Source: Epithemia pelagica (taxonomy: Eukaryota; Bacillariophyta; Bacillariophyceae; Surirellales; Surirellaceae). Taken from it: a DNA stretch of 64,000 nucleotides. Positions 21,111 to 32,363 of the stretch are shown here, one piece after another. The position numbers were made by a program, and so were the translations under genes. Location: NCBI GenBank assembly GCA_946965045.2, contig OX337241.1:744001-808000 (forward strand), written 5' to 3'. Numbering within the stretch: position 1 is the first letter of the stretch; every line of letters begins with the position of its first letter. Below the pieces are notes generated by a model. It was not told the origin of the DNA and ran no database searches. It saw only the letters and a list, made by a program, of their open reading frames with translations.

Positions 21111-21815
21111 TCAAGATGCCTCTAGTTGTGCTCGTGCCAAATGCTGTGAAAACAACCGTGCAGGTCGACTGAGCGATAAACTTGATCTGTGCACCTCATC
21201 TGCCAGACATGTCGTCTTGTTTACGCCCTCGCCACCTCGGTCGTCATCATGCGTGTCATGTTTTGGGTGAGTATTTTCCAGAAGGGTGAGCAGATGTGCA
21301 CGTTTACGGTGCATATCTCTCCTTATCTCTCGTGCAATGCGGTTTTCCAAACCAACTCGTAGAAATCCACCTGTTTGCTGGAACAAACCAAGCAGTTGCT
21401 TTTCCTCCTCCTCAGTAAGTGCATCTCTTGGATCACTACTTTCATGGTCCATTTCGCAACAGGACTTGTATATTCGGTCAAGCACGTTAAGGAACGAGTT
21501 GGGGTTGGTCTTGCTTGACATTGTCTCACCAAACAAGATCGTTTTCACCAAAGCATCTGTCGAATTACGAAAACGTTCGTAGTCTTTCGCATGAAGCCAT
21601 GTTTCGCTGCATTCATCCTGACATCGAAGTATATCTGGGAAAATGCAGTTATGTTCTTCGTTTATTGTCACTCTGCGATGACGTCGACCAAGTCGGAGGG
21701 TTCTCAGTTCCTCCTGATCATCATCGCTTTCCCGATGGGACTCAAAATTGTCCGTTCGATCAATATGAGAAAGCATTGGACTTTTATCACAGAGTTCCTT
21801 GACATGTATCGCCAT
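21111..21815 (-). CDS. Diatom 'WY'-type hypothetical protein family member
   Basis: A 234-residue protein without membrane segments. I recognise the layout from a large diatom-specific family of unknown role. It has a basic lead-in (RRHRRVTINEEHNCIF), a W-x3-[DE]-Y block (ETWLHAKDYERFR), a long helical middle, a glycine-led Arg-rich segment (GGFLRVGLENRIAREIRRDMHRKR), and an Ala/Ser-rich end (VHRSSLSLSRPARLFSQHLA). The N-terminus up to about residue 40 is acidic. The function is unknown. The single-exon frame and start at 21815 are the simplest choice. Confidence 0.6.
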   Translation of the reverse strand: MAIHVKELCDKSPMLSHIDRTDNFESHRESDDDQEELRTLRLGRRHRRVTINEEHNCIFPDILRCQDECSETWLHAKDYERFRNSTDALVKTILFGETMSSKTNPNSFLNVLDRIYKSCCEMDHESSDPRDALTEEEEKQLLGLFQQTGGFLRVGLENRIAREIRRDMHRKRAHLLTLLENTHPKHDTHDDDRGGEGVNKTTCLADEVHRSSLSLSRPARLFSQHLARAQLEAS

Positions 21816-22340
21816 GATCTTTCCTTGTTATCTAAGTGGCAAATTTGAAGGGGACAGAAATCCTTCATGGATCATGGTCGACATCCGCGTACAACCTATC
21901 GGGATGGGAAGAACATACAGTTCAGTCAAACTTGTCAAACTGAAATCCGCCATTAGAATTCATTCCGTTCAAACGCTGGATTTTCTGTCAATGCCGTGAC
22001 GCGTGACTCATGACTGGATATACCCCACCACCGCTATTCTCATCATGATATCTTGTTTCCCTATTACTCCTAACAACTCCATTCTTAAACTGTGAGACGG
22101 ACATTGGCACAAGCTCTATATCCCTGGTTTCCCTGGATGGAAACGTCCCTTCAGAGCTAACATCCGAGAAATGATAGACTATTGTATCAAGTTTGAGGTG
22201 CTTTCCCGTATTTGGCGGTCATTTTACCCAAAATGCTGTTTTGTTCCCATGTCGTGAAAATGAAAATCGGGGTTAAATCCCATCAGTGACTTCAAAAATG
22301 AATGCACCCGATCAGTGTCTCTGTGTTCATTGCATTATAT
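21816..22340. other. Intergenic stretch between two minus-strand genes
   Basis: No gene recognised; it should hold the promoter of the 'WY' family gene and the 3' end of the next gene. Confidence 0.45.
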
Positions 22341-23693
22341 TCATTCGCTCGAACTAGCTGTTGCTGTTTTATCGCGAGCTTTCTTGAGTGTTCCTGCGAT
22401 ACGCCATCCGGCGGCGTCTGCTCCATGATAATAATCTTTACCTGTCCATCTATAACGAAGTTTTCTATCACCATCCGCTGTTCCTTCGTCCTCTCCTTCA
22501 TCAGCGTTGTCATTTCTTGGCAATTCCGGCTCGGCAACTCGATCGTTCTTCTCTTTCTTTTTCGTCTTTTTATTCTTCGCATCTTCAACCTGCAACGGCT
22601 CGTTCTTTTCGAGTGATTTGGTCATCAAATCTTCCTCCAGAAGGGCATCTCCTGCTGTGGGCGGTGGAGGAGGAGGTGGCGTGGGTTCTGGCAATTCCAA
22701 TTCCCAGCACCAACTATCATAGTCAGAAACACTGGAGAGATCTGTAACAGACAATTCATCGCTGATTTTGATCAATCGCAAGGGAAGATCAAGACCGTAG
22801 ATTTCCACCTTTTCGAACCGTTGTGGGGATGGAATGGGTTCTTGTCTTTCATCCAACTCGTCCAAGTCCCCTCCACGCGTCTTGCCTCTCTTTCCCTTCT
22901 TATTTTTTCCAGAGTATGACTTTGGTGGAGGTTCTTGCTGGGACGGTCTTGACTCCAGTCGAATTTCCTCCGATGCATCCCGGTCGGATTCGGTATCATC
23001 ATTGTACAAGGACTTGACCCGTGGAGGCTCCGGTTCTGAAGCTTGAGCTTCGGTAATTTCAAAGAATTCATCATCATCTGCCCGCAAAATCTTGCGACAT
23101 CTCAAGATTGCCTTGTCCAATCCTAAATCAGTGCCCATTATTTGATAAAAGACTTGCACTTTGTTCCAATAGCGATCCATCTCTTCCAACAGAAGTCGAT
23201 CCGCGACATTCTTGAGGGTAATGTCCTTCATGTACAACAAGATTTCATTGCAAATGCACAAACGATCATACTCCACGAAACCGTCGCGGACAAGAACGGC
23301 TCCCATGTCGAACTTGGTATAGCCCGCTTCTCGTTCCATTTCATACGTGCCTGGAACCAGGGCCTCCGTGTGTCTTATCATACCAGTCAAAGCCTTTTGC
23401 AATTCGGTCAAGCTCTGCCGCGCCTTGACCGTACAATGACTACTGGAGCACTCCCCGGTACTGATGAGACCTTCTAGCTTTTTGAGTAAAAGCGCCATAC
23501 GATCCAAACGCCTAGCAAAGGAATGGTATTTTTGGCCCGCTTTGGTAACATTGGTGCCTTCCAAATGCACCTCAAATTGTTCAAGAAATTGTGATTTCCA
23601 TTTCGCAAATCCCCGCCTCGTTTCGATCCGATCCAACTGTTTCAACAACTCCTTGAGAAGAGGATCTTCCTCTAATGGGTTTGTCAATCTCAT
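22341..23693 (-). CDS. Hypothetical 450-residue protein, helical N-half and charged C-half
   Basis: I do not recognise this protein. Residues 1-215 are regular, helix-rich and contain scattered Cys and His (SSSHCTVKARQSL, LCICNEILLYM). Residues 220-300 are highly charged, with a basic patch (GKNKKGKRGKTRGG). A seven-proline run (PEPTPPPPPPPTAGD) lies near 340-350. A Lys-rich patch (KNKKTKKKEKNDR) follows, and the C-terminal 40 residues (RYRWTGKDYYHGADAAGWRIAGTL) look like a small conserved motif. There is no signal peptide or membrane helix. A single long frame with diatom-like codon use supports a real gene. Confidence 0.65.
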   Translation of the reverse strand: MRLTNPLEEDPLLKELLKQLDRIETRRGFAKWKSQFLEQFEVHLEGTNVTKAGQKYHSFARRLDRMALLLKKLEGLISTGECSSSHCTVKARQSLTELQKALTGMIRHTEALVPGTYEMEREAGYTKFDMGAVLVRDGFVEYDRLCICNEILLYMKDITLKNVADRLLLEEMDRYWNKVQVFYQIMGTDLGLDKAILRCRKILRADDDEFFEITEAQASEPEPPRVKSLYNDDTESDRDASEEIRLESRPSQQEPPPKSYSGKNKKGKRGKTRGGDLDELDERQEPIPSPQRFEKVEIYGLDLPLRLIKISDELSVTDLSSVSDYDSWCWELELPEPTPPPPPPPTAGDALLEEDLMTKSLEKNEPLQVEDAKNKKTKKKEKNDRVAEPELPRNDNADEGEDEGTADGDRKLRYRWTGKDYYHGADAAGWRIAGTLKKARDKTATASSSE

Positions 23694-24072
23694 GGTAACT
23701 CAACAACCACGGTACAAAAAGGTTTGGTCAAATCCTTGCAAGGAGCACAACCACAGGGATGAGAGCTGGACAGGTGGTTGTCATTCGCCTGTCATCGTGA
23801 CCAAAGCGATATCTTGCATTAGTACTACCTACGAGAACTCGTGTGTGGTCTGTGCTCTTTAAAAAGTTGATCTTGATCGTGGGGCAATTAAAAAAGAGCA
23901 CATGGAGTCTTTTCTCTACACAACTCCTCGTCCCAGAATGAAAAAATCTATTTGGAGTTAATCGATATTTTATTTCTAGAAAGATAGGTAGTATTGAAAG
24001 CTCCCCAAAGAGTCATAGTTGGACCGGTTTCGGGTTTCGGGTCGGGCCGTCCCCCCCCCCCATTTTCCTCAA
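23694..24072. other. Promoter side of the preceding gene, with a 12-C run
   Basis: No gene seen. A run of 12 C residues (about 24050-24061) sits directly before the left terminal inverted repeat of the element at 24073. Confidence 0.5.
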
Positions 24073-25556
24073 TGGAGGAAAACGGTTTGACCTAAAATCC
24101 TAAAAAACCTATTCTTAGCCAATCAGATCGCTCCAAATCGTACGACGTTCAGACGCATTTGGCCTCCAGTTTAGGCGTGAAAGGCCTCTTGTTTAGGAGT
24201 TTCGATCGGTCATCTTCTGGAAGCAGTCGAAAGACCTAAACGAATCCTAAACGATTTGGAACCAAAATCTCCATCCAACGGCCCACAAATTTCGCCATGT
24301 CGACTTCCGAATCTTCCTCTTGCCACGCTGTCATTCATCAATATGACAGCTTAGCACTTTCGGGTTCTACAGTTGCTGCTGTTGTCGGTGTGATTCATGC
24401 AGTGCATGTTTTGGGAAGTGAATCAGTTCATTTGTGGATTGTGATTCTCTGCTTGTCGCGTCAAAACTCACCCAATCCACCTTGGTTTCGCTTGTTGTTC
24501 ACAGAATCCTTGCCACTTTAACAGAAGAAAAGTTCATTGATCCGAACAAACGAAATTTCGTTCTCCAGGACTGGTGGCACTGGTTTGGTATATTCCATAC
24601 TGATGTCGCCTTGGCTGCGCAAAGGACTGAATTTTCGTCGGAACAACAACAACCATAGAGGGAGAGCATCCTTCGAACCAACAACCAACCAAGCCAACCT
24701 TCCGTTTGACTACCCATGAAGCTCAGTGCGCCGTCACTGTCGACTGCCGGTGGTGTCACAGACTTCCACAATGCGGTTACGGCGTACTTTCAAGCTTTGC
24801 CAACATGGCTCAGTCAATCCTTGCGCTGAGCTTCTTTTGTTCGAGTTTTGTCGGCGATCCTCGTGGTCCAAACCATGGTCTTGTTTGTTGGGTGCCTTGG
24901 CAAACTATCGCCATGACAAATTCATCCGTATGCTCGTGGCTATGCTTTCTGGCTGCTCTTGTGATGTCAGGGTTAACGACAAGTTTTGGATCCGTGGTCT
25001 ACTGCGGCTTGGTTGGCGGTGTAGCTCAGCTGACATGTCGAGCGAAAACCTAATGCAACAAGCCGCTCTGATGATGAACAATTTGATGAAGAACAAGAAG
25101 TAGAGGAAAATGATGATAAGGAAGAAGTACATGACTAGCAACAGACCGAATCTTCATTAGTTCTACTCTAGCATGTTTTCTATAGAACTGGATGGCTTGG
25201 AGAACGACATCAAGCTTGTCTCCCATTGTTTCAATGCACTGCATTGCAGCACTGGAAGTCTCTGCAGCTGGGACTACAATACAGCCGCAGTGGACAATTC
25301 CTGTGCCGCGATCATATCCTTGATCTTCTTCGCTTGGTTTGATCTTCCGTTGGCATTGTTCGGGAAAAATGGGATCGCATTGACAAATTCTCGTGGGAAT
25401 CTTGACTTCATTCGGAACCTACATAGAGGTGCTAGCTCCTACGAAGGTCAGACTACGAATAAGTTTAGGTTAAATTGGGGGTCAACACGGTTTGTCCTAA
25501 AATCCTATTTGAGGGGGGAAGGAGTTTAGGATTTTAGGTCAAACCGTTTTCCTCCA
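24073..25556. mobile_element. Uncharacterised 1.5-kb element with 32-bp terminal inverted repeats
   Basis: Bases 24073-24104 (TGGAGGAAAACGGTTTGACC...) are the perfect reverse complement of 25525-25556. The right terminus has an extra nearby inverted partner at about 25487-25505 (cggtttgtcctaaaatcct), which would make a hairpin. Related 'cctaaac' and 'gtttagg' motifs recur inside the left end (24150-24260). No target-site duplication is visible. The interior has short open frames on the plus strand (about 24297-25103) that may be remnants of a coding region, but no transposase motif is recognised. It is best regarded as a non-autonomous DNA element or a captured fragment. Confidence 0.6.
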
Positions 25557-25759
25557 ATGCCACAAGGGAAACGGTACCCTCACAAGATACACTTGCGTGG
25601 CTTGTGTGTTACGTACAAGGAGGGTGACGAACATGCGAGGCGACTGAGCCAAAGATGCGAAGAGCGAAACAGAATTCGATGTTGACTCTACCTCAAGATA
25701 GGAGCTCAGCAAGAAGCTTGATGCCCTACGAAACCAAATTTCAATTACTTTGATCTCCA

Positions 25760-26473
25760 ATGTTGTCGCTACTTCGAACAAGGAAAATCTCCGGTTCGAC
25801 CCTTTCCAGGCACTTGGCCATTGCGCCAGCTTCTCGGTTGGCATCCGTCATTGGAGACTCGTCGGCTTTTGTCAGGCTGATACATCATGGACCCTCGCGT
25901 CCCAGCGATCGCAGTAGTCCCTGGGAGCGCAAGGCAACTCAAGTAAAGAACACGGATGTAACGAATCCATATCTGGAACTCATTCGGGAAACACATGACC
26001 CATCAATGCAACTGAAAACGTTGGAAGAAGAACTGAAGGGCACAATCGGCAAGGCCCTTGGTAAGCAAGGCGAGAAGATTCTGCATGCCTTGAGACGCAT
26101 GCAAGAAGGACTTCGTCGCTACGAAACGACATTACAAGAACACGGCAATGTTGCTCACCATCCAATGGTTGTCGAACGTGCGCAACAGTACAATCTGATA
26201 CGTGAGGAAGCTCTTAAAGCTCGTTGGGAACTTTTGGTCCATCGACAAGCCGTTGGTTTGATTGTCAATAACCATAAATACGTCATACAACATTACCCAA
26301 TTGGCGAAGCACTACCGATACCAAAAGATGGGGATGGCGACAGTGCCCCGGAATCATCACTGACTGACGGACCAAACAATAAATCAACATTGAAGAAAAC
26401 TACATTGGAGGAAAAGCCAAAAGTCTTTGGAGATCAACTGAGTTGGTGGCAGAACATTGGTAGATGGCGCTGA
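25760..26473 (+). CDS. Hypothetical protein with a mitochondrial-type N-terminus
   Basis: A 237-residue protein. The first 35 residues (MLSLLRTRKISGSTLSRHL...) are rich in Arg, Ser and Leu and poor in acidic residues, as in a mitochondrial presequence. The body (about 75-180) is helical, with KTLEEELKGTIGKALGKQGEKILHAL and a likely conserved block, HPMVVERAQQYN, ALKARWELLVHRQAVG, NNHKYVIQHYPI. The tail is polar and ends in WWQNIGRWR. I cannot assign a function. The gene starts about 200 bp right of the inverted-repeat element, which may have affected its promoter. Confidence 0.65.
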   Translation: MLSLLRTRKISGSTLSRHLAIAPASRLASVIGDSSAFVRLIHHGPSRPSDRSSPWERKATQVKNTDVTNPYLELIRETHDPSMQLKTLEEELKGTIGKALGKQGEKILHALRRMQEGLRRYETTLQEHGNVAHHPMVVERAQQYNLIREEALKARWELLVHRQAVGLIVNNHKYVIQHYPIGEALPIPKDGDGDSAPESSLTDGPNNKSTLKKTTLEEKPKVFGDQLSWWQNIGRWR

Positions 26474-27121
26474 GAATGAGCCAGAGAAGGGTTCTCTTTT
26501 TCTTGGAGGTACCGACCTACTTGACGGATGAAATGCAACATCTCTTTCGATCGTTCTCAGAAATGTGTCGTCCTTTGACTTGCTTCGCAGAACACTATGG
26601 CAGCGTGTCGCTACTTGTTTTTTGGGACACTGTCAAACGAGTACTAGGGTCCATGAGTTTAACTTCTATTCGGGGTGTCATTTATTTCGCATCATTGTAC
26701 CCATCCTGACTGCCACAAGCCATTGTTGTACCGATGGATCTACTCTGTAAGTTCTAAGCGCAACTATGTTGTATCAAGTCATCCGGGGTCCACACTTTAG
26801 GGACAAGAAGGACCATCGCCCTATTCCGCGGCCAGTCGCTTCTATACCTAACCTATAATTGATCATGTCTAATATTTCTCTTGAATGGTGAGTTCCGCGG
26901 CTTAAGACATATTCCTAAAGGACTTCGAGTATATCATGGTAAATGGTAACAAACTCCACAACAAAAAGGTTAGTGCAACCGAAAGCATGAGCAAGAAAAA
27001 GATACTTCCCAAGACTCAACGGATATCAAGACCAAAAACCAAGACCAAAACGGTAGCGTGCCAACAACCCAACACCCGACATCCAAAAAATGGGCCCACA
27101 TTTTGAGGGGAAAAACGGACA
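26474..27121. other. Intergenic stretch, nothing recognised
   Basis: About 650 bp before the subtilase gene; only short frames are present. Confidence 0.5.
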
Positions 27122-29687
27122 ATGATACGGCAGGAGACATGGATTGCTTATATGTTCATTGCTGCTTTTCTTGCATCCGGAGAGTCCCATGTTCGTCGAA
27201 GAAGAAACCGTGAGCACAAGAATCAGTTCTTGTCTCAGTCATATCGAAAGTCTCTCGAAGTCCACATAGATCGACCAAGGCATCATGGACATGCGGAATA
27301 CGCGTGGGATGAAAAATTGCGTCGTGAGCAAAGTCTTGATTCAACGTCTGATATCGACGACCTCATAGTTACTGTGAGCATTGGGATCCAAAAAATTCCG
27401 GAAGGAGAGAACCACGATGATATACGAGATAGGACTATTGCGTCCATCGCGGAGCAGCTGGCCACAAACTGTAAAGAGATCTCCATTGATTATGCCACTG
27501 AGGCCATAACACGAGGGTACATTGACATTCCGCGTTCGGTACGCCATTTCCACGTGTTCCTATGTGCACTGTGCATATCATGCTTGTCTCACCAGTTCCT
27601 AATCTTGTACATTTCAGATGATCTCGCTTTTGGATTCACTTCCTGAGGTACGATATGCCGAAGAAGACAACCTTATCTCAATCCACGAAGACGTTGTTTA
27701 TGCCCAGGGAGAGACCATTCCTGGTAGCATCGACCTTGCCAATGGCGATACATATCCGGGATTTCCGTACCCACGTAGTGCCACCAATAATTGTTCCAGC
27801 GCCGATGCCATCAGAATCGCTGTTGTGGATGGAGGTACGTATTCTTGTCCATTGTTCGTCAGTAAGTCGAACAGATCTAACATTGGTTTAAACACAACAA
27901 GGTTTGGACTGTGGACACTGGGATTTTGAATTCTGTGGAGTCAACCCAGTCACTGGAGAAGCAATCGAGGGACAGGAAGTACGCTGCATGGGCAAGCAAT
28001 TTCTTCCGCCAGGAGCACAGTTTGTAGGGCAAGATTGGTGTAACTCACGTCGAAGCCATGGCGTTCATGTTGCCGGTCTTGTTGCTGCGTCCGGTGTTAA
28101 TGGAGTGGGAGTTGCGGGAATGCTACCAGACAAGGACTTTTGTTTAATGATCGTGCGTGTGTTCGCAGATAACGGGGCAGCTTCGATGATAAAACTGAAA
28201 GAGGGCATCGACTGGGCGGTGGAAAACGGTGCTAAGGTTATCAATATGTCCCTTGGCACTTACTCAAACTCGTCCACCCTCCGGGATGCCATAGACAATG
28301 CCCGAAAGAATGACGTTCTGCTGGTTGGTTCAGCCGGAAACAGAAACACCAACAGTCACAATTATCCTGCAGCCTATGAAGATGTCTTGGGTGTGGCTTC
28401 TGTTGATGCAAACAATAACAAGGCTTGGTTTAGCAATTACGGTGACTACATTGACATTGCTGCAGCTGGTGTAAGTGTCTTATCAACGATGCCGAGAATC
28501 GACGAGCAACCAGAAACCGTTATTGAAGTCATGGAATCTTCCGACATCACGGCTGCTACTCTTTCAGGTGAGCTGATAATCTATTCAAGCTACATTGGAC
28601 TAGTGGGTGTAGAAGGAGCTCTTATTGACTGCGGTTATGGCGACTCGATATGCCCGGGAAATGGTGGTCATGTATGCCTCATTCAACAAAGGTAAGTTGT
28701 ACTCAAGAGAAGCGCTTATGTGCACAGTGTTGACACTCATTTCAACTGTTTTCAGTGGGGGAGGACCTGCTTATATGGAGGCTCAGAACTGTGTTGATAG
28801 CAATGGAGCTGGTGTAATCCTTTATGATTACGTGAATGGTGAGTTTCGTATGGGCTTTGACTTGGTCAACTCCCATATCTTTTCCTGCTTACACCTCGTA
28901 CCATCGTTTGCTCATTGATTTTTTTCTTGGACACTATTTGCGGGCCATAAAAGGAACACTCGGAGTCGATGCGGAGTTAACTCCACAATGGGTCCCCATT
29001 CCTGTCATTGGAGTGAGCAATGAGACAGGAAGTGTGTTGCAAAATTTTGAAGGCAAAACTGTGCAGCTGTACAACCTAATCGAAGATGCATCAGGCACGA
29101 CAGTCGGCTATGGACGAAAACATGGAACTAGTATGTCGTAAGTTATTGGTTTTATGCGATGGTTTCGTATTGCTATGTGCATCCCCCCTCACTTTGAGTT
29201 ACCTAGTGCACCTTTGGTGGCAGGAGCAGCCGCATATCTTTGGAGGTAAGAAGAGTGGACACTGGCTGTAGCCCTGGAGACTCGTTTGAAAGCATGGCTA
29301 ACTAGTGCCTCTGTGTTGATTTCTTGAAATGTTGTTCGCTCGCCAACCAGACAATGTCCCGACTGTTCTAGTGACAATGTAACGCACTGTCTGTTAAGCA
29401 CCGCCAAGGATCCAGCCAACGGTAACAATATCGATCATTATGGAAACGGTATTCTGCAAACAGATTTGGCTTTCCATTGCATGGTCGACCTGTCATGTTG
29501 CCCATACGACTTCTCTGAAAGCCCCTCAATTTCTCCTTCTGATGTGCCTTCAGCTTTACCATCAGAGTCAGTATCGCCAACAAACTCAGTGAAACCCTCT
29601 CACAAACCATCCCGTTTTCCGTCGTGGGCACCGTCCGGAGCTCCTACGATTGTCCCGTCCCTTACACCATCTTCCCGTCCATCCTAG
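27122..29687 (+). CDS. Secreted subtilisin-like serine protease (S8), seven exons
   Basis: Exons 27122-27538, 27618-27834, 27902-28691, 28756-28838, 28954-29137, 29207-29245 and 29351-29687 join in frame to 688 residues; all introns are GT-AG, 64-115 bp. A signal peptide (about 1-21) and an inhibitor-like propeptide (about 60-150) come first. The catalytic Asp is D210 (IAVVDGG), His is H264 (SHGVHVAG), the oxyanion Asn is N358 (SAGNRN) and Ser is S562 (GTSMS). The Ser motif is split by the fifth intron. The segment between Asn and Ser (about 405-550) is longer than in subtilisin and resembles a protease-associated (PA) insertion. After the catalytic domain come a Cys-rich stretch and about 50 residues of Ser/Pro repeats (SPSDVPSALPSE...), common at the ends of diatom secreted proteins. 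All four key residues are present, so it is probably active outside the cell or in the secretory pathway. Confidence 0.9.
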
Positions 29688-30527
29688 CCCAATATATACA
29701 CCAAGGAGTAGTTTTTGCGTAACTTGCTTTGTTAGGATCATGATCATGTATGGGGAGTTAATGAAGAAGATTTCGGAGGTGATCTTACAAGAAGCGTACA
29801 TCTTGTGCATTTATAGTTCATACAGCTCTTCAAAGGTCATATTGTGATCCCTCAACGACTAGGTAGTTGTGCTTTCTTGCCATCATTTGGACAGACATAG
29901 CTACCAGGGCAGGTCCTTTCCGGAGAGCGAGATAACCGAGCAGAAATATCTTTCCGACGACAATAAACGGCGGAGATCAATTCGACATCACGGACAGAAA
30001 GAAAACAATCTGGGAAATTGCTCTCGCTCCAACTCTTTGATGTTTCGTGTTGCAGCTCTAACATTTCGTCGATGACGGCCACCAAATTTGTGAGCGCGGC
30101 CTTGTCTTGTTGCAAGGCTTGACTTTGACTACGGGACCCGAATCAAGACTAAGAAGTCACGGACTTATTAAATAATGGTGGTATCTGAATGGGTAGCACG
30201 TGCGATAGAGCATGGCGGGCTACATTCACGCACAATTCTCAGATCCACAAGATCCGTTCTTTCGAGGTTTCTTCGAAACAGGAATGCAAGACATGCCTCT
30301 AATAGAAATTTGGTGGTTGCTTACATGAAACCTACTTTTTACTTCAAGACTTGGTCATGAAGGGAACAAAACATCAAGACTGCCGCATAGACAAGATCAG
30401 GGCCTTTGCATTACTCCGCGAACAATTCAGATTGAGAGCACGAGCTCCTGAATAACGCCAAAGAGGGGATCACAAAAGAAATTGAGCTTGATCGAAACCG
30501 TTTCCTACGTGAAACTCATATTCTACC
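29688..30527. other. Intergenic stretch with one doubtful small frame
   Basis: A minus-strand frame at 29852-30115 (87 codons) has mixed, gene-like composition but no recognisable motif. I do not call it. Confidence 0.4.
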
Positions 30528-31868
30528 ATGCCGGCACCTTCCAACAACAACGATCGCGGCTCCGTGGCTAAAAAGCATTCGTCGCGACGCCGTCATCCTT
30601 CCAGGTCCAGTCAAGGAACAGGTTTCTATGATAGCGGTCCACCAAAAGAAGTCATTGTGAAACGAATCGGTGATGCAGAGGGCGCCACAGGAGCGGACAA
30701 AGTGCTTGATGAGTTGTTGATGAACGATGATCAGAGTGAGGTCAGCAGCCTCGGCGTTGGAGAAGCACGGGCTGTAGTCTCTTCCAGACAAAAGCCTGAT
30801 CTCGATCGAGTGTTGGGTGATCCGGATGAAGATGTGGATGAGAAACACGATCAAAAACGCAAGTCTGAGAATGGGGTTGGAACGCGAGGTCTAGAAGCTG
30901 CGCGAGAAAGGTACAGAGCCCAATCGTCCTCCCGACATCATTCAAGAGATACGCCGTTGATCCAGCTTGTCTCGCCCACAGCGAGTGAGGACGAGCTAAT
31001 TGAGGTAGAACAGGTGTCCCTGGGCGAGCCAATGAAAATGGGTGGCTCGCACATAGAGGTCATTGATGTTGAAGAAATTGAAGAGTCCAGAAAGAATGAA
31101 GGGGCGCAAACTATCACCATTGAGAAGAGAAATGCACCTTCCGACGACACGTCCAAAACAGCCAGTGGGACTGATGATTCTCCTGCACACATGACACGAA
31201 AGGTGCCTCCGCGTCCCGAAGCTCCAATGCATACAAAGCGTAAGTCAGCAATCGCTGCCAGTGGACAAGAAGACCAAAAACCAAAAATGGAACCAGAGAT
31301 CGACGATGAAGAGGGCGATGAACAGTCCACGGCATCCGATGACTCGTCGGACGAGGGGACAAAGGATTTGTTGGATCGTGCACACGATCGACTTGCGGTC
31401 CAAATATTACAGGGCGAGTTGGATGATCTAAAGCATATTGTGGAGAAGAAGAATGAAGAAATCAAGATACTCGCAGGTCAACTTCGCCGTGCGGTTGAGA
31501 CCAAGTACGATCTAGTTTTGGCGCATACTGAAATGGAGCAATACCACGAATTCACCATGCAAGTCAAGGAAGAACAGGCTCACCAGCTAGTTCGGGCGAA
31601 CTTTGGACTTCAAGAAGGAGTAGCCAGTGTGGAGCGAGACTTGATCAATGAAATTGTCCGCTTGCAAGTGACAATGCAAGATGCTAAGAAACAGCATGTG
31701 CAGGAGTTGCAAGACTGGGAACGTATGCACAAGAACGAAATGTTAGAGCGAGACTGCGAAATTGCTCGTCTCAAAGCGGAGGTACACAAACTTATTCTGA
31801 TGCGGAATCCTCTCACGTCATCGATGATGGCGGGTGAACCCATTCCCACGGAACTGATTGAATGTTGA
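30528..31868 (+). CDS. Hypothetical coiled-coil protein with a disordered N-terminus
   Basis: A 446-residue protein of unknown function. Residues 1-280 are low-complexity: a basic patch at the start (KKHSSRRRHPSRSS), then acidic and Ser-rich stretches. Residues about 285-430 form a long heptad-like coiled coil (ILQGELDDLKHIVEKKNEEI, VERDLINEIVRLQVTMQDAK, EMLERDCEIARLKAEVHKLI). There is no signal peptide or membrane helix. The layout fits a cytoskeletal, centrosomal or scaffold protein, but this is inference from shape only. Confidence 0.65.
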   Translation: MPAPSNNNDRGSVAKKHSSRRRHPSRSSQGTGFYDSGPPKEVIVKRIGDAEGATGADKVLDELLMNDDQSEVSSLGVGEARAVVSSRQKPDLDRVLGDPDEDVDEKHDQKRKSENGVGTRGLEAARERYRAQSSSRHHSRDTPLIQLVSPTASEDELIEVEQVSLGEPMKMGGSHIEVIDVEEIEESRKNEGAQTITIEKRNAPSDDTSKTASGTDDSPAHMTRKVPPRPEAPMHTKRKSAIAASGQEDQKPKMEPEIDDEEGDEQSTASDDSSDEGTKDLLDRAHDRLAVQILQGELDDLKHIVEKKNEEIKILAGQLRRAVETKYDLVLAHTEMEQYHEFTMQVKEEQAHQLVRANFGLQEGVASVERDLINEIVRLQVTMQDAKKQHVQELQDWERMHKNEMLERDCEIARLKAEVHKLILMRNPLTSSMMAGEPIPTELIEC

Positions 31869-32363
31869 ATGTGAGAGCAAGAGAGCACTGGAGATAATGT
31901 TTGTCGCCACAAATAATGAATCGATCGTTGAGTGTAAAAGTTGAATTTAGAGACTAACTCCCAAGACTATATTAATTCCATCTGTCGTTGACTATCCGTA
32001 GGATAAGGAACCTGTGACTCGGATGTTGTAATTGGTGTACCATGTGGTCCTGGTGCGGTGACAATATCCGTATGCCTAGAGAACAAAAGGCGCTCAGTTT
32101 CGTGACCAGCAGCAATGTGTTAGCTAAGGTTACCTCCAAACTCAAGGCCGACAACGAGATCCTTTCTCTGCTTATGACATGGATCTGTGTACTCCTACCC
32201 TAACATGGTGGGTTCGATTCAATCATGCTCTTCTCAATAGCGCACATAGTGCACATAGCCGAAAGTCCATCGGCTGACTTACAGACGCTCATTCATCGAC
32301 ACCCCAAGATTTCGCCTTCGGTTCCAAACTCCAAACTGCGGATTCGACCGCGTTACGACAACC
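31869..32363. other. Intergenic stretch before the Rrp42 gene
   Basis: No gene recognised. A T-arm-like ggttcgattc at 32211-32220 does not extend into a tRNA fold. Confidence 0.5.

Noticed and set aside
32200-32240. tRNA-like T-arm ggttcgattc
   Set aside because: The flanking bases do not form the T-stem, acceptor stem or anticodon arm.
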